Below, piece after piece: positions 7,858 through 16,208 of a stretch of DNA of 64,000 nucleotides. The position numbers and the translations under genes were made by a program. Below the pieces are notes generated by a model, which saw nothing but the letters and a program-made list of their open reading frames with translations, did no database searches and had not been told where the DNA came from. This stretch comes from Rheinheimera faecalis (GTDB taxonomy: Bacteria > Pseudomonadota > Gammaproteobacteria > Enterobacterales > Alteromonadaceae). Every line of letters starts with the position of its first letter. Position 1 is the first letter of the stretch. Where the stretch lies: positions 186,001 to 250,000 of the forward strand of contig NZ_JAJOYT010000003.1 in NCBI RefSeq assembly GCF_021290965.1. The letters run 5' to 3'.

Positions 7858-7884
7858 CCAGGCCCGGCGTTTTGCTGGGTCTGG
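7858..7884 (+). terminator. hairpin after hmp
   Basis: An 11-bp stem with G-T pairs (7858-7868 with 7874-7884, loop GTTTT) follows the hmp stop by 20 bp. There is no U-tract, so it may be a weak terminator or processing site between hmp and the chemoreceptor. Confidence 0.45.
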
Positions 7885-7916
7885 CTCACAAGTAGAGAAC
7901 AAGCGAAGGGGGACTT

Positions 7917-9032
7917 ATGTGGAGCCTGGTACGTACTGTGAAGTTGCAACAAGCCGAAGTGAAGCGGCAAGAGACGGAGCAACAACTACAGCAGTTGTTA
8001 GAGCAGAATCAGCAACTTGAACACCAACTGGCCGCCAGGGATCTGCAGCTCAAAACCATAACTCAACAAGTGGAGAGCACAACAAAAACTGCCACAGAGC
8101 TGGGGCAATTTGAACAAAGTATGCTGCATATGGAACGCAGCATGGTAAGACTCGCTGATGACTTAAAGCAGCAGCAACAACTGGCATTCGAAGCCCGGCA
8201 ACTGGCAGAGCGCAGTGGCTCTCAGATGCAGGAATCGAATAAGCAACTTCAATCTTTGCAGCAACAAAGCAGTAAAAGCCTGCAGACGCTGCAAAAACTG
8301 AAAACCGAAACCTCTGTTATTTCCGGTGTAGTAGAGCTTATTCGCTCTATTTCAGAGCAAACGAATTTGTTGTCACTGAATGCCGCTATTGAGGCCGCAA
8401 GGGCAGGTGAGCATGGTCGCGGTTTTTCAGTGGTGGCGGATGAAGTGCGCAAATTAGCCTTAAAAACCACAGCATCGACCACAGAAATCAGCAGCTCTAT
8501 TCAAAGTATTTTGCAGCAGGTGGATGAAGTCAGTGTGCATGTCAGCGCTATGGATGAGGAAACTCAAGCCTTGTCCACTTTGTTTGCCGATACAGCGGAG
8601 GTTAGCCAGCATATCAGCCAGAACTGTATTCAGGCCGACCGCAGCAGCACCTACTCAGCTATGGTGTTTGCTGTGGAGCTTGCCAACCTGGAAGAACTGG
8701 TGATGAAGATGATGGTGTACCGCACCTTATTGGGAGGCGCCAGCTTTCAATCCAAAGATTTACCAGATGAACACCAATGCCGGCTCGGTGCTTTATACGA
8801 TCAATTGCCCACACAGCAGCGTATGGCCAAAGGCTCCGTCTACCAGCAGATTGAAGCGCCACACCAAGCCGTGCATCAACAAGCCAAACTCACTTTGGAC
8901 TATTACCATCAGGGGCGCTTACCTGAAACCTTGCAAAGCCTGAGCAAAATGGAACAAGCCAACCTAAAGGTGATGCAGCTGATGCAGCAATTATTGACGG
9001 AAATGGATTTGGGGCAGGCTGCAAGAATCTGA
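7917..9032 (+). CDS. soluble methyl-accepting chemotaxis protein with CZB domain
   Basis: A 371-residue receptor with no membrane helix. Residues 10-130 are Gln-rich coiled coil; the signalling tip (about 145-182: [33 protein letters not shown]) contacts CheA/CheW. Residues 250-350 form a C-terminal chemoreceptor zinc-binding (CZB) domain with C288 in HQCRLGALY plus H316 and H320. The first His of the usual 3His-1Cys set, normally before the FK segment, is replaced here ([10 protein letters not shown]), so zinc binding may be weaker or altered. It is 78 bp after hmp. CZB receptors are known to sense zinc or hypochlorite in other species; the ligand here is unknown. Confidence 0.9.
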   Translation: MWSLVRTVKLQQAEVKRQETEQQLQQLLEQNQQLEHQLAARDLQLKTITQQVESTTKTATELGQFEQSMLHMERSMVRLADDLKQQQQLAFEARQLAERSGSQMQESNKQLQSLQQQSSKSLQTLQKLKTETSVISGVVELIRSISEQTNLLSLNAAIEAARAGEHGRGFSVVADEVRKLALKTTASTTEISSSIQSILQQVDEVSVHVSAMDEETQALSTLFADTAEVSQHISQNCIQADRSSTYSAMVFAVELANLEELVMKMMVYRTLLGGASFQSKDLPDEHQCRLGALYDQLPTQQRMAKGSVYQQIEAPHQAVHQQAKLTLDYYHQGRLPETLQSLSKMEQANLKVMQLMQQLLTEMDLGQAARI

Positions 9033-9143
9033 ATCAACCAGCTTGGTGTTTTTACAGAAACACAACGTCGGAGTATATGCAGCTAAGGTGAGGATATTCC
9101 TCAGTTGCATGTCCTCGATTTAAATTTTAACTAGCATTCCAGA

Positions 9144-10292
9144 TCATCTTATTTTCGCCTGAAATCCTGTGAAACTATTTAATGCATCAAAAGCTGAGAA
9201 CACATTCCAACCATGTTCTTTCAAACTATGAGCGTTGCTCATATTTATCAGCACAGCAACTTTTCGTCTTGGCCAGCAGAGATCGATTGAAATCATCTTA
9301 CTACCATCATTAAGGGCAACCCCAAGTTCTGGCCCTGGCAGAGCGGTAGATTTGCACTTCAATATCAAACCTTCTAGCGCTGAATCAGCGCATTTAAGTA
9401 CGTTGGCATAGTTAAACACATCGAATTTATGTTGCTCGCGTCGACACTCGTTGATCCGTTGTATATCTTCGTTACTAACATACAGGTGCCCATGATGGGG
9501 CTGTTTCTTGTGGCAGTCAGCACATAAAGCCCGCAAGTTTTGTTTGCTGTTGTCCGCTTTATTGCCATTGATATGGTGGACGTGCAGTAATTTAGGATTG
9601 TCTGTTAGATTAACACCACACTGTTCACAGGCGTAATCAAGATCAGCTCTAATCTTTGAGGAAATGACTGACCAGTCAGCTGTATATCCCGCTGATTGGA
9701 ATCCTACGGTGGATTTTGGTAAAGATTTGAAATACGAACTATACGTCTCAAAAAATTTTGCATAAGAAAACTCATTAACGAGTTTGTTTTTTTCAGGCCA
9801 GCTAGCGTTTGAGAAATCCTGATGGTTCAGAAGGCTTAGGCAATTCTGACACACCGCCAAGTCTGCATCACCTTTAATTTCTTGCTGTGTTCGATAATCG
9901 ACGCCAAAGACAGGAAAGAAACCATCAATACGACTAATTACATCGTACCTGTCATTAAACCTTCCGCGTTCGCGCATGCTAATAATAGTCTTACATTCAG
10001 CGACATGAACACGTTTTGCAGTTTTTTGTTTCCCGTCATGAAGTATCTGTATGATATTGCTGCTTTGGTCAGGTATATAAAGCATAACCTGATGACCATC
10101 ATAGCCAAGTATGCCGTTGCTGCCGTCGATGTCATTTAGTTCAATATCAACGCCCAGAATCATTCCGTTTTTGAGATGCTCTCCAATGTCAGTCCATTCG
10201 CCAGATTTGCTTTGGACAGAAAAATTAGTCACAACATTTCCAAGCGGCGCGATCGCTTTGTGTAAAGCGGTGAGGTCGACAGTCAATTTCAC
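9144..10292 (-). CDS. zorE: Zorya type II nuclease ZorE (HNH)
   Basis: A 382-residue protein with an HNH nuclease core near 221-262: C222/C225 and C257/C260 form the structural zinc site around HVHH (237-240), with an Asn-bearing helix (NLRALC) and H261. An extra CQNC pair lies at 148-151. The C-terminal 65 residues carry PELG (E322), IDLCWP (D337) and K344, resembling the E...D-x-K layout of a Vsr/PD-(D/E)xK-like fold. The start is GTG at 10292, abutting the zorB stop (TAAGTG), so the two are translationally coupled. With ZorA and ZorB upstream this is the effector of a type II anti-phage system: the motor senses phage attack and the nuclease acts on DNA. Confidence 0.85.
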   Translation of the reverse strand: MKLTVDLTALHKAIAPLGNVVTNFSVQSKSGEWTDIGEHLKNGMILGVDIELNDIDGSNGILGYDGHQVMLYIPDQSSNIIQILHDGKQKTAKRVHVAECKTIISMRERGRFNDRYDVISRIDGFFPVFGVDYRTQQEIKGDADLAVCQNCLSLLNHQDFSNASWPEKNKLVNEFSYAKFFETYSSYFKSLPKSTVGFQSAGYTADWSVISSKIRADLDYACEQCGVNLTDNPKLLHVHHINGNKADNSKQNLRALCADCHKKQPHHGHLYVSNEDIQRINECRREQHKFDVFNYANVLKCADSALEGLILKCKSTALPGPELGVALNDGSKMISIDLCWPRRKVAVLINMSNAHSLKEHGWNVFSAFDALNSFTGFQAKIR

Positions 10293-10994
10293 TTACTGAC
10301 TCTCCAAGATACGTTTGATCTGAATATCGGCATTGGTAATTGCCCTAAAAGAGACTCGTCGGGATTGCGCTGCATCTTCTGCGCTGTCTTTAAAGACCAA
10401 TCGTGACGATGAAAAACCAACCGCCGCGATATTAGCTTTAATCCAATTAACCTCTAGTGGCATTAACGCATAAGCGTATTCCAGTACAGCACGGGTGCGT
10501 CCCTGAGATAAATTCATATTGTGGAAATAGGCTTGGCTTTCTGTTGATCCTCGAGGACCAGCACTTGAGGTGTGTCCCTCAATACGAATTTCGTCCAGAG
10601 ACTCTCGGTAGGGTCTCAATACTTCTATATACCTTGGAAAGAAATCTTTCAGTATCTCTTTGTATGCATCACTGAGCGTTGTTGCATTGTTGGCAAATAG
10701 CACATCAGGAGATTGAAAATTAAATGCCAGCGTCTCCTTGTCGATAGTGGCTCCCCATTTTTGTAGATCATTTTTAAATTCTGTCTGTAGAGCCTCATAG
10801 ATAGCTACCTGATTCTGTTGATATGCAACGGCAACATCTTTTATTTTTTCGTTTTCTTTTTGCGTATTCATCATGAAGACTATAGCAATAAACAAAAACA
10901 CCATCATCAGTCCTGCCATCAGATCGGAGACAGTCAGCCAATGCTCGCCGCTTTCTTGTGATGCTGAACTGGTTCCAAACAGCTTATTCATCAT
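10293..10994 (-). CDS. zorB: Zorya ZorB, MotB-like stator and peptidoglycan anchor
   Basis: A 233-residue inner-membrane protein. A short cytoplasmic N-terminus leads to a single helix (about 20-42) starting WLTVSDLMAGLMM, with the channel aspartate at D24 that carries ions in MotB/ZorB proteins. A linker follows, then an OmpA-like peptidoglycan-binding domain (about 95-225) with IRIEGHTSSAG and the NLSQGRTRAV helix. Two ZorB chains pair with five ZorA to make a rotary motor. It overlaps zorA by 4 bp (ATGA) and touches zorE, so all three form one operon. Confidence 0.9.
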   Translation of the reverse strand: MMNKLFGTSSASQESGEHWLTVSDLMAGLMMVFLFIAIVFMMNTQKENEKIKDVAVAYQQNQVAIYEALQTEFKNDLQKWGATIDKETLAFNFQSPDVLFANNATTLSDAYKEILKDFFPRYIEVLRPYRESLDEIRIEGHTSSAGPRGSTESQAYFHNMNLSQGRTRAVLEYAYALMPLEVNWIKANIAAVGFSSSRLVFKDSAEDAAQSRRVSFRAITNADIQIKRILESQ

Positions 10995-12757
10995 GCTACT
11001 CGCTTATTCACAATTTCATTCATAGCTTGTGTCAGTCTGATGTAGTCTTCAACGAACCTGCCACTAACCTGAGCCAGAGCCTGGCCCATCTCATTCATGA
11101 CGCGGTTGATCTCTTGCTGCATCGCTGAATCTATCAGCTTCAGTTGTGAATCTACAGCCTCAGCGGTGAAACCTACTTGTTGCTTAACTTGCTCCTCCAT
11201 CGCATCGAAAGTCCGTTTTGCTTGATTGATTTGCTGAGTTGCAGCCTCATCAATCACTTCATTGAGGCGTAGTTGAAGCTTATCGGCAGATGTAATCACG
11301 ATATCGCGCATTTGCTCGGTATCTTGTACTAGGTTCTTATTAGCTTCTTTCATGGTTGAGGTCATATCTTTAGCATCAGCCACCATTTTTTCAATCATGT
11401 CACGCATCTGAGAGTTCAGATCACTGACTGCATCTTGCAGGTGTTGTTTGATTACTTCAGTCTGAGCCTGTAAATAATCGGAACTTGATTGCAACGCTTC
11501 ATTGGTGCGAGACGTGTTGTCAGTGAATTCGTTTGCAGCTAGTTCTACATCCTTACTGATGCGCTCAGAACTTTCTTTCAGGCGCTCGCCCACGTGGGTA
11601 ATACCTTTTTCCGTTTCGCGCGCAAACTTGTCTAGCAAATCATTTGAAGTATTGACGTGTGCTTTTATGTACTCGTCTGACTCGGACAACAACTTCTGGT
11701 AGTGCTCACTCGCAGCATTGACGGCTGCAGATATGTCGTTCACAGTTGCCTGGACTTGCTGTTGAATTTGCGGTACTGCTTCAACAGCTTTGTCACGCAT
11801 GTCTTTGAACGCTTCAAGGTGACGCTCAAGTTCAGCCAGTTGATGTTGGTTCACTTCCATAACTGTTTTCAGTTCCTGCATAGACTGGGGGATCATTTTG
11901 CTTTGCTCGGAGATATGCGCAACTGAGGCTTCTGTGGCACTAATAGACTCCACACCCTGTGCATATTGCTGTTGCATCTGCTCTAGTTGCAGTTTGTAGG
12001 TTTCCTGCCATTCAACCAACTTAAACACAGCTTCATTGAGTCGCTTAAAATTATCGCCAAACTGTTCTGTCAGATTGTGGTTAAAATCAACAATCACTTG
12101 CTTGAGTGCCTCAATAACCTGCTCAGTGGCAGACTTAGATAAGGTGTCAGCAAAGTCTTGCAGTTTAAGCCACAATTTGTCAGAGAATGCTGCAAAGTTC
12201 TGTTGCTGTTGTTCAGCTTTTTCTGTAGTGCTTTTAAGGGATGCTTTGGCATTATCGTTCATATCGCCACGCAGGATTTTCAATTGACCAAATAGCGTAG
12301 ATTCTTCATTGCCCACTAGAGCATCTTTTAGTGCTTTAACTTCAACGATCTGGGCCTGCATAGCACCCAAAATAGCCTCTGGGGTTGCGTGCGTGATGCT
12401 TTCCTCCACCAGTTTGGGTTTGAGAAAGGAGAACGTAGACAAGGTTTTAAAGACGACTGAGAAAAAAATACCGGCCAAACTTGTAATAAATGCGGTTTTT
12501 AATCCTTCAAGCAGCGGCGGAATACTCGCTTCGATGTCATGTTGATTAAAATCAAGTAAGCCAAGCACAATACCTAAAAAAGTACCAAAAATACCCAGAG
12601 TGGTTAGTAGGGTTGGTACATAATGAACAAATTCAATTTGCTTTGCCTGTTTGGTGAACCAAAGGCCCAGCCCAACGATCACCAGCATGGCCAATAAAAT
12701 AATGGTATTAACTGTGTCCGTGTTAAAGCTACGAAGTAAACTTTCTAATATTTCCAT
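10991..12757 (-). CDS. zorA: Zorya ZorA, MotA-like motor protein with long tail
   Basis: A 588-residue protein. Three membrane helices lie at about 16-35, 47-69 and 86-105; helix 2 reads LLTTLGIFGTFLGIVLGLLDF, the MotA/ExbB-type signature. Residues about 125-580 are predicted almost fully alpha-helical coiled coil, the cytoplasmic tail that in studied Zorya systems forms a long shaft below the membrane motor and controls the effector. There is no ZorC/ZorD next to it; the downstream partner is an HNH protein, so this is type II. The operon sits between a chemoreceptor gene and tRNA-Ile2, near integrase debris. Confidence 0.9.
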   Translation of the reverse strand: MEILESLLRSFNTDTVNTIILLAMLVIVGLGLWFTKQAKQIEFVHYVPTLLTTLGIFGTFLGIVLGLLDFNQHDIEASIPPLLEGLKTAFITSLAGIFFSVVFKTLSTFSFLKPKLVEESITHATPEAILGAMQAQIVEVKALKDALVGNEESTLFGQLKILRGDMNDNAKASLKSTTEKAEQQQQNFAAFSDKLWLKLQDFADTLSKSATEQVIEALKQVIVDFNHNLTEQFGDNFKRLNEAVFKLVEWQETYKLQLEQMQQQYAQGVESISATEASVAHISEQSKMIPQSMQELKTVMEVNQHQLAELERHLEAFKDMRDKAVEAVPQIQQQVQATVNDISAAVNAASEHYQKLLSESDEYIKAHVNTSNDLLDKFARETEKGITHVGERLKESSERISKDVELAANEFTDNTSRTNEALQSSSDYLQAQTEVIKQHLQDAVSDLNSQMRDMIEKMVADAKDMTSTMKEANKNLVQDTEQMRDIVITSADKLQLRLNEVIDEAATQQINQAKRTFDAMEEQVKQQVGFTAEAVDSQLKLIDSAMQQEINRVMNEMGQALAQVSGRFVEDYIRLTQAMNEIVNKRVA

Positions 12758-12927
12758 GTTGGTACTCTTTACTTATTGTTTATCGGTAAAAACTGTTTTT
12801 ACAATCATCTTGCTCAGTCGGAATCGGCGTAGCTAATTCCCCACTAGCATCAGTCCTGTACTCACCTATAGAACTCAAGGTTCTCAGATAAATCAGGCTT
12901 TGTTCCTTCTTTTTAACTGGGTGCAAA

Positions 12928-13107
12928 TCACAGTTCAGCTTCAGTTTTGCTGACAGGTTCAAGTTTGTATTCGCGGTTGGTGTTATACAGAAGGTCTATC
13001 TGAGTCGTTTGCGCGTCAAGTTCGATACCTACACGTGCAAGTTCTACAAAAAGTGAATAGTGCTCTGCCAGAAAACCAAAATTGCGATTATTAACGTTTA
13101 ACTCCAT
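12928..13107 (-). CDS. small ORF resembling the N-terminus of a type I restriction subunit; possible remnant
   Basis: A 59-residue ORF when started at the ATG at 13107 (GGAG about 10 nt upstream); an upstream start at 13143 is possible. It contains NFGFLAEHYSLFVELARVG, which looks like the opening NFxFLxxHxPLxxxLG of HsdR/DUF4145-type proteins, but the expected following helix (PNTxLIKLRQFGE) is absent and the ORF soon stops. It lies upstream of zorA on the same strand, 170 bp away. It may be a decayed defence gene, a real small leader gene of the Zorya operon, or chance. Confidence 0.35.
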   Translation of the reverse strand: MELNVNNRNFGFLAEHYSLFVELARVGIELDAQTTQIDLLYNTNREYKLEPVSKTEAEL

Positions 13108-13383
13108 TCTCTGGAAACTCCATTTCAACCGGTAACTGCTCACTACTACCTTCTAGAGAAATAAGCGATTTAAGTGTTGCTGTAGTTAGTTTGTGAACTA
13201 ACAGTATTTAACAGTACATCTTGCTTAGGTGCAATGAATTGTTGAAATCCGAATGATAAGCAGATAAAACAATACAGCGCTGCGGGAGCAAGTGTTTTGG
13301 TCGCCTAGTGTGGGCTATTTATTTCTGTTTTCAGAACTGACTCGCCTATATCTTTTAGTTCAGTATCCACTAGCACATTAAAC

Positions 13384-13574
13384 TGATCTACTAGTGCACA
13401 TGCCCTGCGCGATATTTATGTGCAGGAGCGTATGCGCGAGTTACAGTTATAATACGGCATTTCGCACTGGAAACTGTATTGCAGGAAATGGGATATTTTA
13501 GACCGGAGGTTATCGAGACATATTTACGTTTAATAGCTAACAACCTAAACAAAACTATTAAGCGGGCAATTTAG
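13384..13574 (+). pseudogene. degraded tyrosine recombinase (integrase) C-terminus
   Basis: No intact gene fills 13144-13646, but two short fragments in different frames read like the end of a phage/island integrase. Frame A (13396-13452) gives HALRDIYVQERMRELQL then stop, like the HxLR...YAQxRxxEL box; frame B (about 13458-13574) gives QEMGYFRPEVIETYLR then a tail and stop, like the E-x-G-H-x-R-x-x-x-T-x-x-YL box that carries the nucleophilic Tyr. A frameshift or deletion separates them and the upstream catalytic part is not visible. It lies about 430 bp from tRNA-Ile2, a classic integration target, and supports transfer of the Zorya island. The call is by eye. Confidence 0.5.
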
Positions 13575-13646
13575 CGTTCTTTGTCATCCCAGAAAGTCAG
13601 AAATTTATTTTACAGTACCCTCTGTTTCCAAAAAGAAGGGTCTACT

Positions 13647-13970
13647 ATGAAAAAAGTAATATCAGTGCTAGGTCGTTATATTACCGACAAAGTTGGGCAA
13701 TCTCTCTTTTGACAGATGCTAGCTCATGTCGCAAGTCTACTAAGGTTAGCTCGTTATACCATGATGATATATTTAAGCGTTCCTGCAATAGGCTATTGTA
13801 AGAGTTTAATTGCTCCTGCTTTGAATGGAGAAGCTACAGCATTCGTTATCCTTGGCATCATTAGGGGATCCATGTGGATTGTGCGCGCGAACATCAATGT
13901 TATTAGCGAATTAGCTGAGATATTGGATAGTTACTTGAAAAAGATGAAGATATTGGTAGCACAGACTTAA
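13647..13970 (+). pseudogene. small membrane ORF split by an in-frame TGA
   Basis: An ORF starts at 13647 after AGAAGGG with MKKVISVLGRYITDKVGQSLF and hits TGA at 13710-13712; the same frame then stays open to 13970. Read through, it would be a 107-residue protein with one or two hydrophobic helices (about residues 39-75). The second part alone (84 residues from the ATG at 13716) lacks a ribosome site. The family is not recognised. It sits between the integrase debris and tRNA-Ile2, so it is likely a decayed cargo gene; expression of the second part alone cannot be excluded. Confidence 0.4.
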
Positions 13971-14006
13971 AGTGAATCAAAAGAAGTAACGTAAGTGCTT
14001 GATAAA

Positions 14007-14083
14007 TGGTGGCCCCACCTGGACTTGAACCAGGGACCTGCCGATTATGAGTCGGATGCTCTAACCAACTGAGCTATAGGGCC
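14007..14083 (-). tRNA. ileX: tRNA-Ile2 (anticodon CAT, lysidine-modified)
   Basis: A 77-nt cloverleaf with encoded CCA. The acceptor stem pairs GGCCCTA with TGGGGCC, the D arm has AGCTCAGTTGGTTAGAGC, the anticodon loop is CTCATAA and the T arm has GGTTCAAGTCC. CAT could be Met, but C4-G69 and C5-G68 in the acceptor stem and the neighbourhood (just downstream of rpoD, as ileX in E. coli) favour the AUA-reading tRNA-Ile2 whose C34 is changed to lysidine by TilS. The defence island lies at its 3' side. Confidence 0.85.
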
Positions 14084-14213
14084 ATTTGAGAAGCGTCTTT
14101 AGGTTTTGCAATCGCAACCCTTAAGAGCGCAGGCAGTATAAGAAGTTTTTCCGCCGTTGTCACCGCTTGATAACACAGAGTTTGTATCGATTGCTTACTT
14201 TTTATCCGCTTCA

Positions 14214-14242
14214 ATAAAAAAGGCACCCGAAGGTGCCTTTTT
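14214..14242 (-). terminator. Rho-independent terminator of rpoD
   Basis: AGGCACC and GGTGCCT pair around a CGAA tetraloop (14221-14227 with 14232-14238). On the minus strand it is followed by a run of T, ending the rpsU-yqeY-dnaG-rpoD transcript. Confidence 0.9.
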
Positions 14243-14254
14243 ATGCAGATAAAT

Positions 14255-16105
14255 CTACTCGTCGAGGAAGCTTTTTAATACTTCTGAACGGGAAGGGTGG
14301 CGCAGTTTACGCAGCGCTTTGGCTTCGATTTGACGGATACGTTCCCGTGTTACGTCAAACTGTTTACCCACTTCTTCCAACGTATGGTCGGTATTCATAT
14401 CGATACCAAAACGCATACGCAGTACTTTTGCTTCACGGGCTGTTAAACCGGCCAATACTTCGTTGGTGGCGGCTTTTAAGCTTTCCATGGTCGCTGAATC
14501 CAGCGGCGATTCTGAAGTGCTGTCTTCGATAAAATCGCCCAGATGCGAATCTTCATCATCACCTATAGGTGTTTCCATGGAGATTGGCTCTTTCGCAATT
14601 TTCAGCACTTTACGGATCTTGTCTTCCGGCATGCCCATACGTTCGGACAATTCTTCCGGAGACGGCTCACGACCCATTTCCTGCAACATCTGACGCGAAA
14701 TACGGTTCAGTTTGTTGATGGTTTCGATCATATGCACAGGGATCCGGATAGTACGGGCCTGGTCAGCGATAGAACGGGTAATGGCCTGACGGATCCACCA
14801 TGTAGCATAAGTTGAAAACTTATAACCACGACGGTATTCGAACTTGTCGACAGCCTTCATCAAGCCGATGTTACCTTCCTGAATTAAATCAAGGAATTGT
14901 AAACCACGGTTGGTGTATTTTTTCGCGATAGAAATAACCAGACGTAAGTTCGCCTCAACCATTTCTTTTTTCGCACGACGGGCCTTAGCTTCACCAATCG
15001 ACATGCGACGGTTGATATCTTTAATTTTAAAGATCGAAAGGCCAGTCTCTTCTTCAATTTTTTTCAGCTTCTCAACGCTGCGGAACAAATCGTCACGCAT
15101 CTCACCCAGCTTGGCTGAATAAGGTTTGCCTGCAGCAATTTCGGCGTCGATCCATGCCGTTGAGTTTTCGTTGCCGCTGAAAGACTTCATAAAGTTTTTC
15201 TTTGGCATTTTTGCGTACTCAACGCAGTTCTTCATCACAATACGTTCCTGGACGCGTACGCGGTCCATCATTTCACGCATGTTTTTGACCAGACGGTCGA
15301 ACTGTTTTGGTACTAAACGGAAGCAACGGAAAACTTCGCTGAGTTTTTCAATTTCTTCTTTGGTGGTCTGGTGTTCACGGCCGTTTTTGACGATAGAGGC
15401 ACGGGTTACTTCGTACTGAGTACGCAGTTCACCAAACTTCTCGCGCGCCATTTCCGGATCCGGGCCAGTGTCAGCCTCTTCGTCCGAGTCTTCTGACTCT
15501 TCGTCATCGCCTGTGATATCAGCGTCTTCATCGGCCAGTTCTTCTTCTGGCACGTCAGAACCGATATGAGTGGCCGTTGGGGCCATATCATCCACTTCGT
15601 TTGGATCGATAAAAGCGGTGACAATGTCACTTAAGCGAATTTCTTCGGCTTCGAATTTATCCCACTGTTCTAACAGGTAGGTGATGGCTTCAGGGTATTC
15701 AGCCACAGAGGTCTGAACCTGATTGATACCATCTTCAATCCGTTTGGCGATGTCGATTTCGCCTTCACGGGTTAACAGCTCTACAGTGCCCATTTCGCGC
15801 ATATACATGCGGACCGGATCTGTAGTGCGACCTAACTCTTTATCCACACTGACTAAAGCCTGAGCGGCTTCTTCTGCGGCGTCTTCATCCGGCGCAGCGT
15901 CAGACATGATCAGGTCATCGGCATCTGGTGCTGTTTCAAACACCTGAATACCCATGTCATTGATCATACGGATAATGTCTTCGATCTGATCGGAGTCAAT
16001 AATATCTTGTGGAAGATGATCATTAACTTCAGCAAAGGTCAAATAACCTTGCTCTTTACCCTTTAAGATCAGGAGTTTTAGTTGCGACTGAGGATTATGC
16101 TCCAT
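14255..16105 (-). CDS. rpoD: RNA polymerase sigma-70 factor RpoD
   Basis: 616 residues from the ATG at 16105 ([12 protein letters not shown]), nearly the same opening as E. coli; a TTG 21 nt upstream is an artefact. Region 1.1 is N-terminal, followed by an acidic non-conserved stretch (about 185-210, [10 protein letters not shown] and similar). Region 2 has the -10 recognition helix ([20 protein letters not shown]), region 3 has [13 protein letters not shown], and region 4 has the -35 helix ([30 protein letters not shown]). It directs core polymerase to housekeeping promoters. It is the last gene of the macromolecular synthesis operon, 103 bp after dnaG, ended by a terminator at 14214. Confidence 0.98.
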   Translation of the reverse strand: MEHNPQSQLKLLILKGKEQGYLTFAEVNDHLPQDIIDSDQIEDIIRMINDMGIQVFETAPDADDLIMSDAAPDEDAAEEAAQALVSVDKELGRTTDPVRMYMREMGTVELLTREGEIDIAKRIEDGINQVQTSVAEYPEAITYLLEQWDKFEAEEIRLSDIVTAFIDPNEVDDMAPTATHIGSDVPEEELADEDADITGDDEESEDSDEEADTGPDPEMAREKFGELRTQYEVTRASIVKNGREHQTTKEEIEKLSEVFRCFRLVPKQFDRLVKNMREMMDRVRVQERIVMKNCVEYAKMPKKNFMKSFSGNENSTAWIDAEIAAGKPYSAKLGEMRDDLFRSVEKLKKIEEETGLSIFKIKDINRRMSIGEAKARRAKKEMVEANLRLVISIAKKYTNRGLQFLDLIQEGNIGLMKAVDKFEYRRGYKFSTYATWWIRQAITRSIADQARTIRIPVHMIETINKLNRISRQMLQEMGREPSPEELSERMGMPEDKIRKVLKIAKEPISMETPIGDDEDSHLGDFIEDSTSESPLDSATMESLKAATNEVLAGLTAREAKVLRMRFGIDMNTDHTLEEVGKQFDVTRERIRQIEAKALRKLRHPSRSEVLKSFLDE

Positions 16106-16208
16106 AGAGGCTGTTCTTCCACCCAAATAGTTAGTTCAAAAATGCGAATTAGCGATTATAACAAAGCGCGGCTTTTCTAGCCACCGCGCAATGACGGCTT
16201 ACTCACGG

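Noticed and set aside
9144-12757. MotAB-type flagellar stator or TolQR/ExbBD genes
   Set aside because: The tail of over 450 residues on the MotA-like protein, and coupling to an HNH nuclease gene, do not fit flagellar or Tol systems.
12780-12962. 60-codon leftward ORF between zorA and the HsdR-like fragment
   Set aside because: It overlaps the small ORF at 12928, has no ribosome site and no recognisable motif.
13710-13712. In-frame TGA as a selenocysteine codon
   Set aside because: No SECIS-like hairpin was seen directly after it and the ORF matches no selenoprotein; a disrupted gene is simpler.
9033-14083. Flanking att duplication of the tRNA-Ile2 3' end
   Set aside because: I looked for the TGGTGGCCCCACC sequence near 9033-9143 and did not find it; the far boundary may have been lost.
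14007-14083. tRNA-Met (elongator) instead of tRNA-Ile2
   Set aside because: Both have CAT, but the GGCCC acceptor stem and place after rpoD match ileX; a tool such as tRNAscan with TilS rules would settle it.
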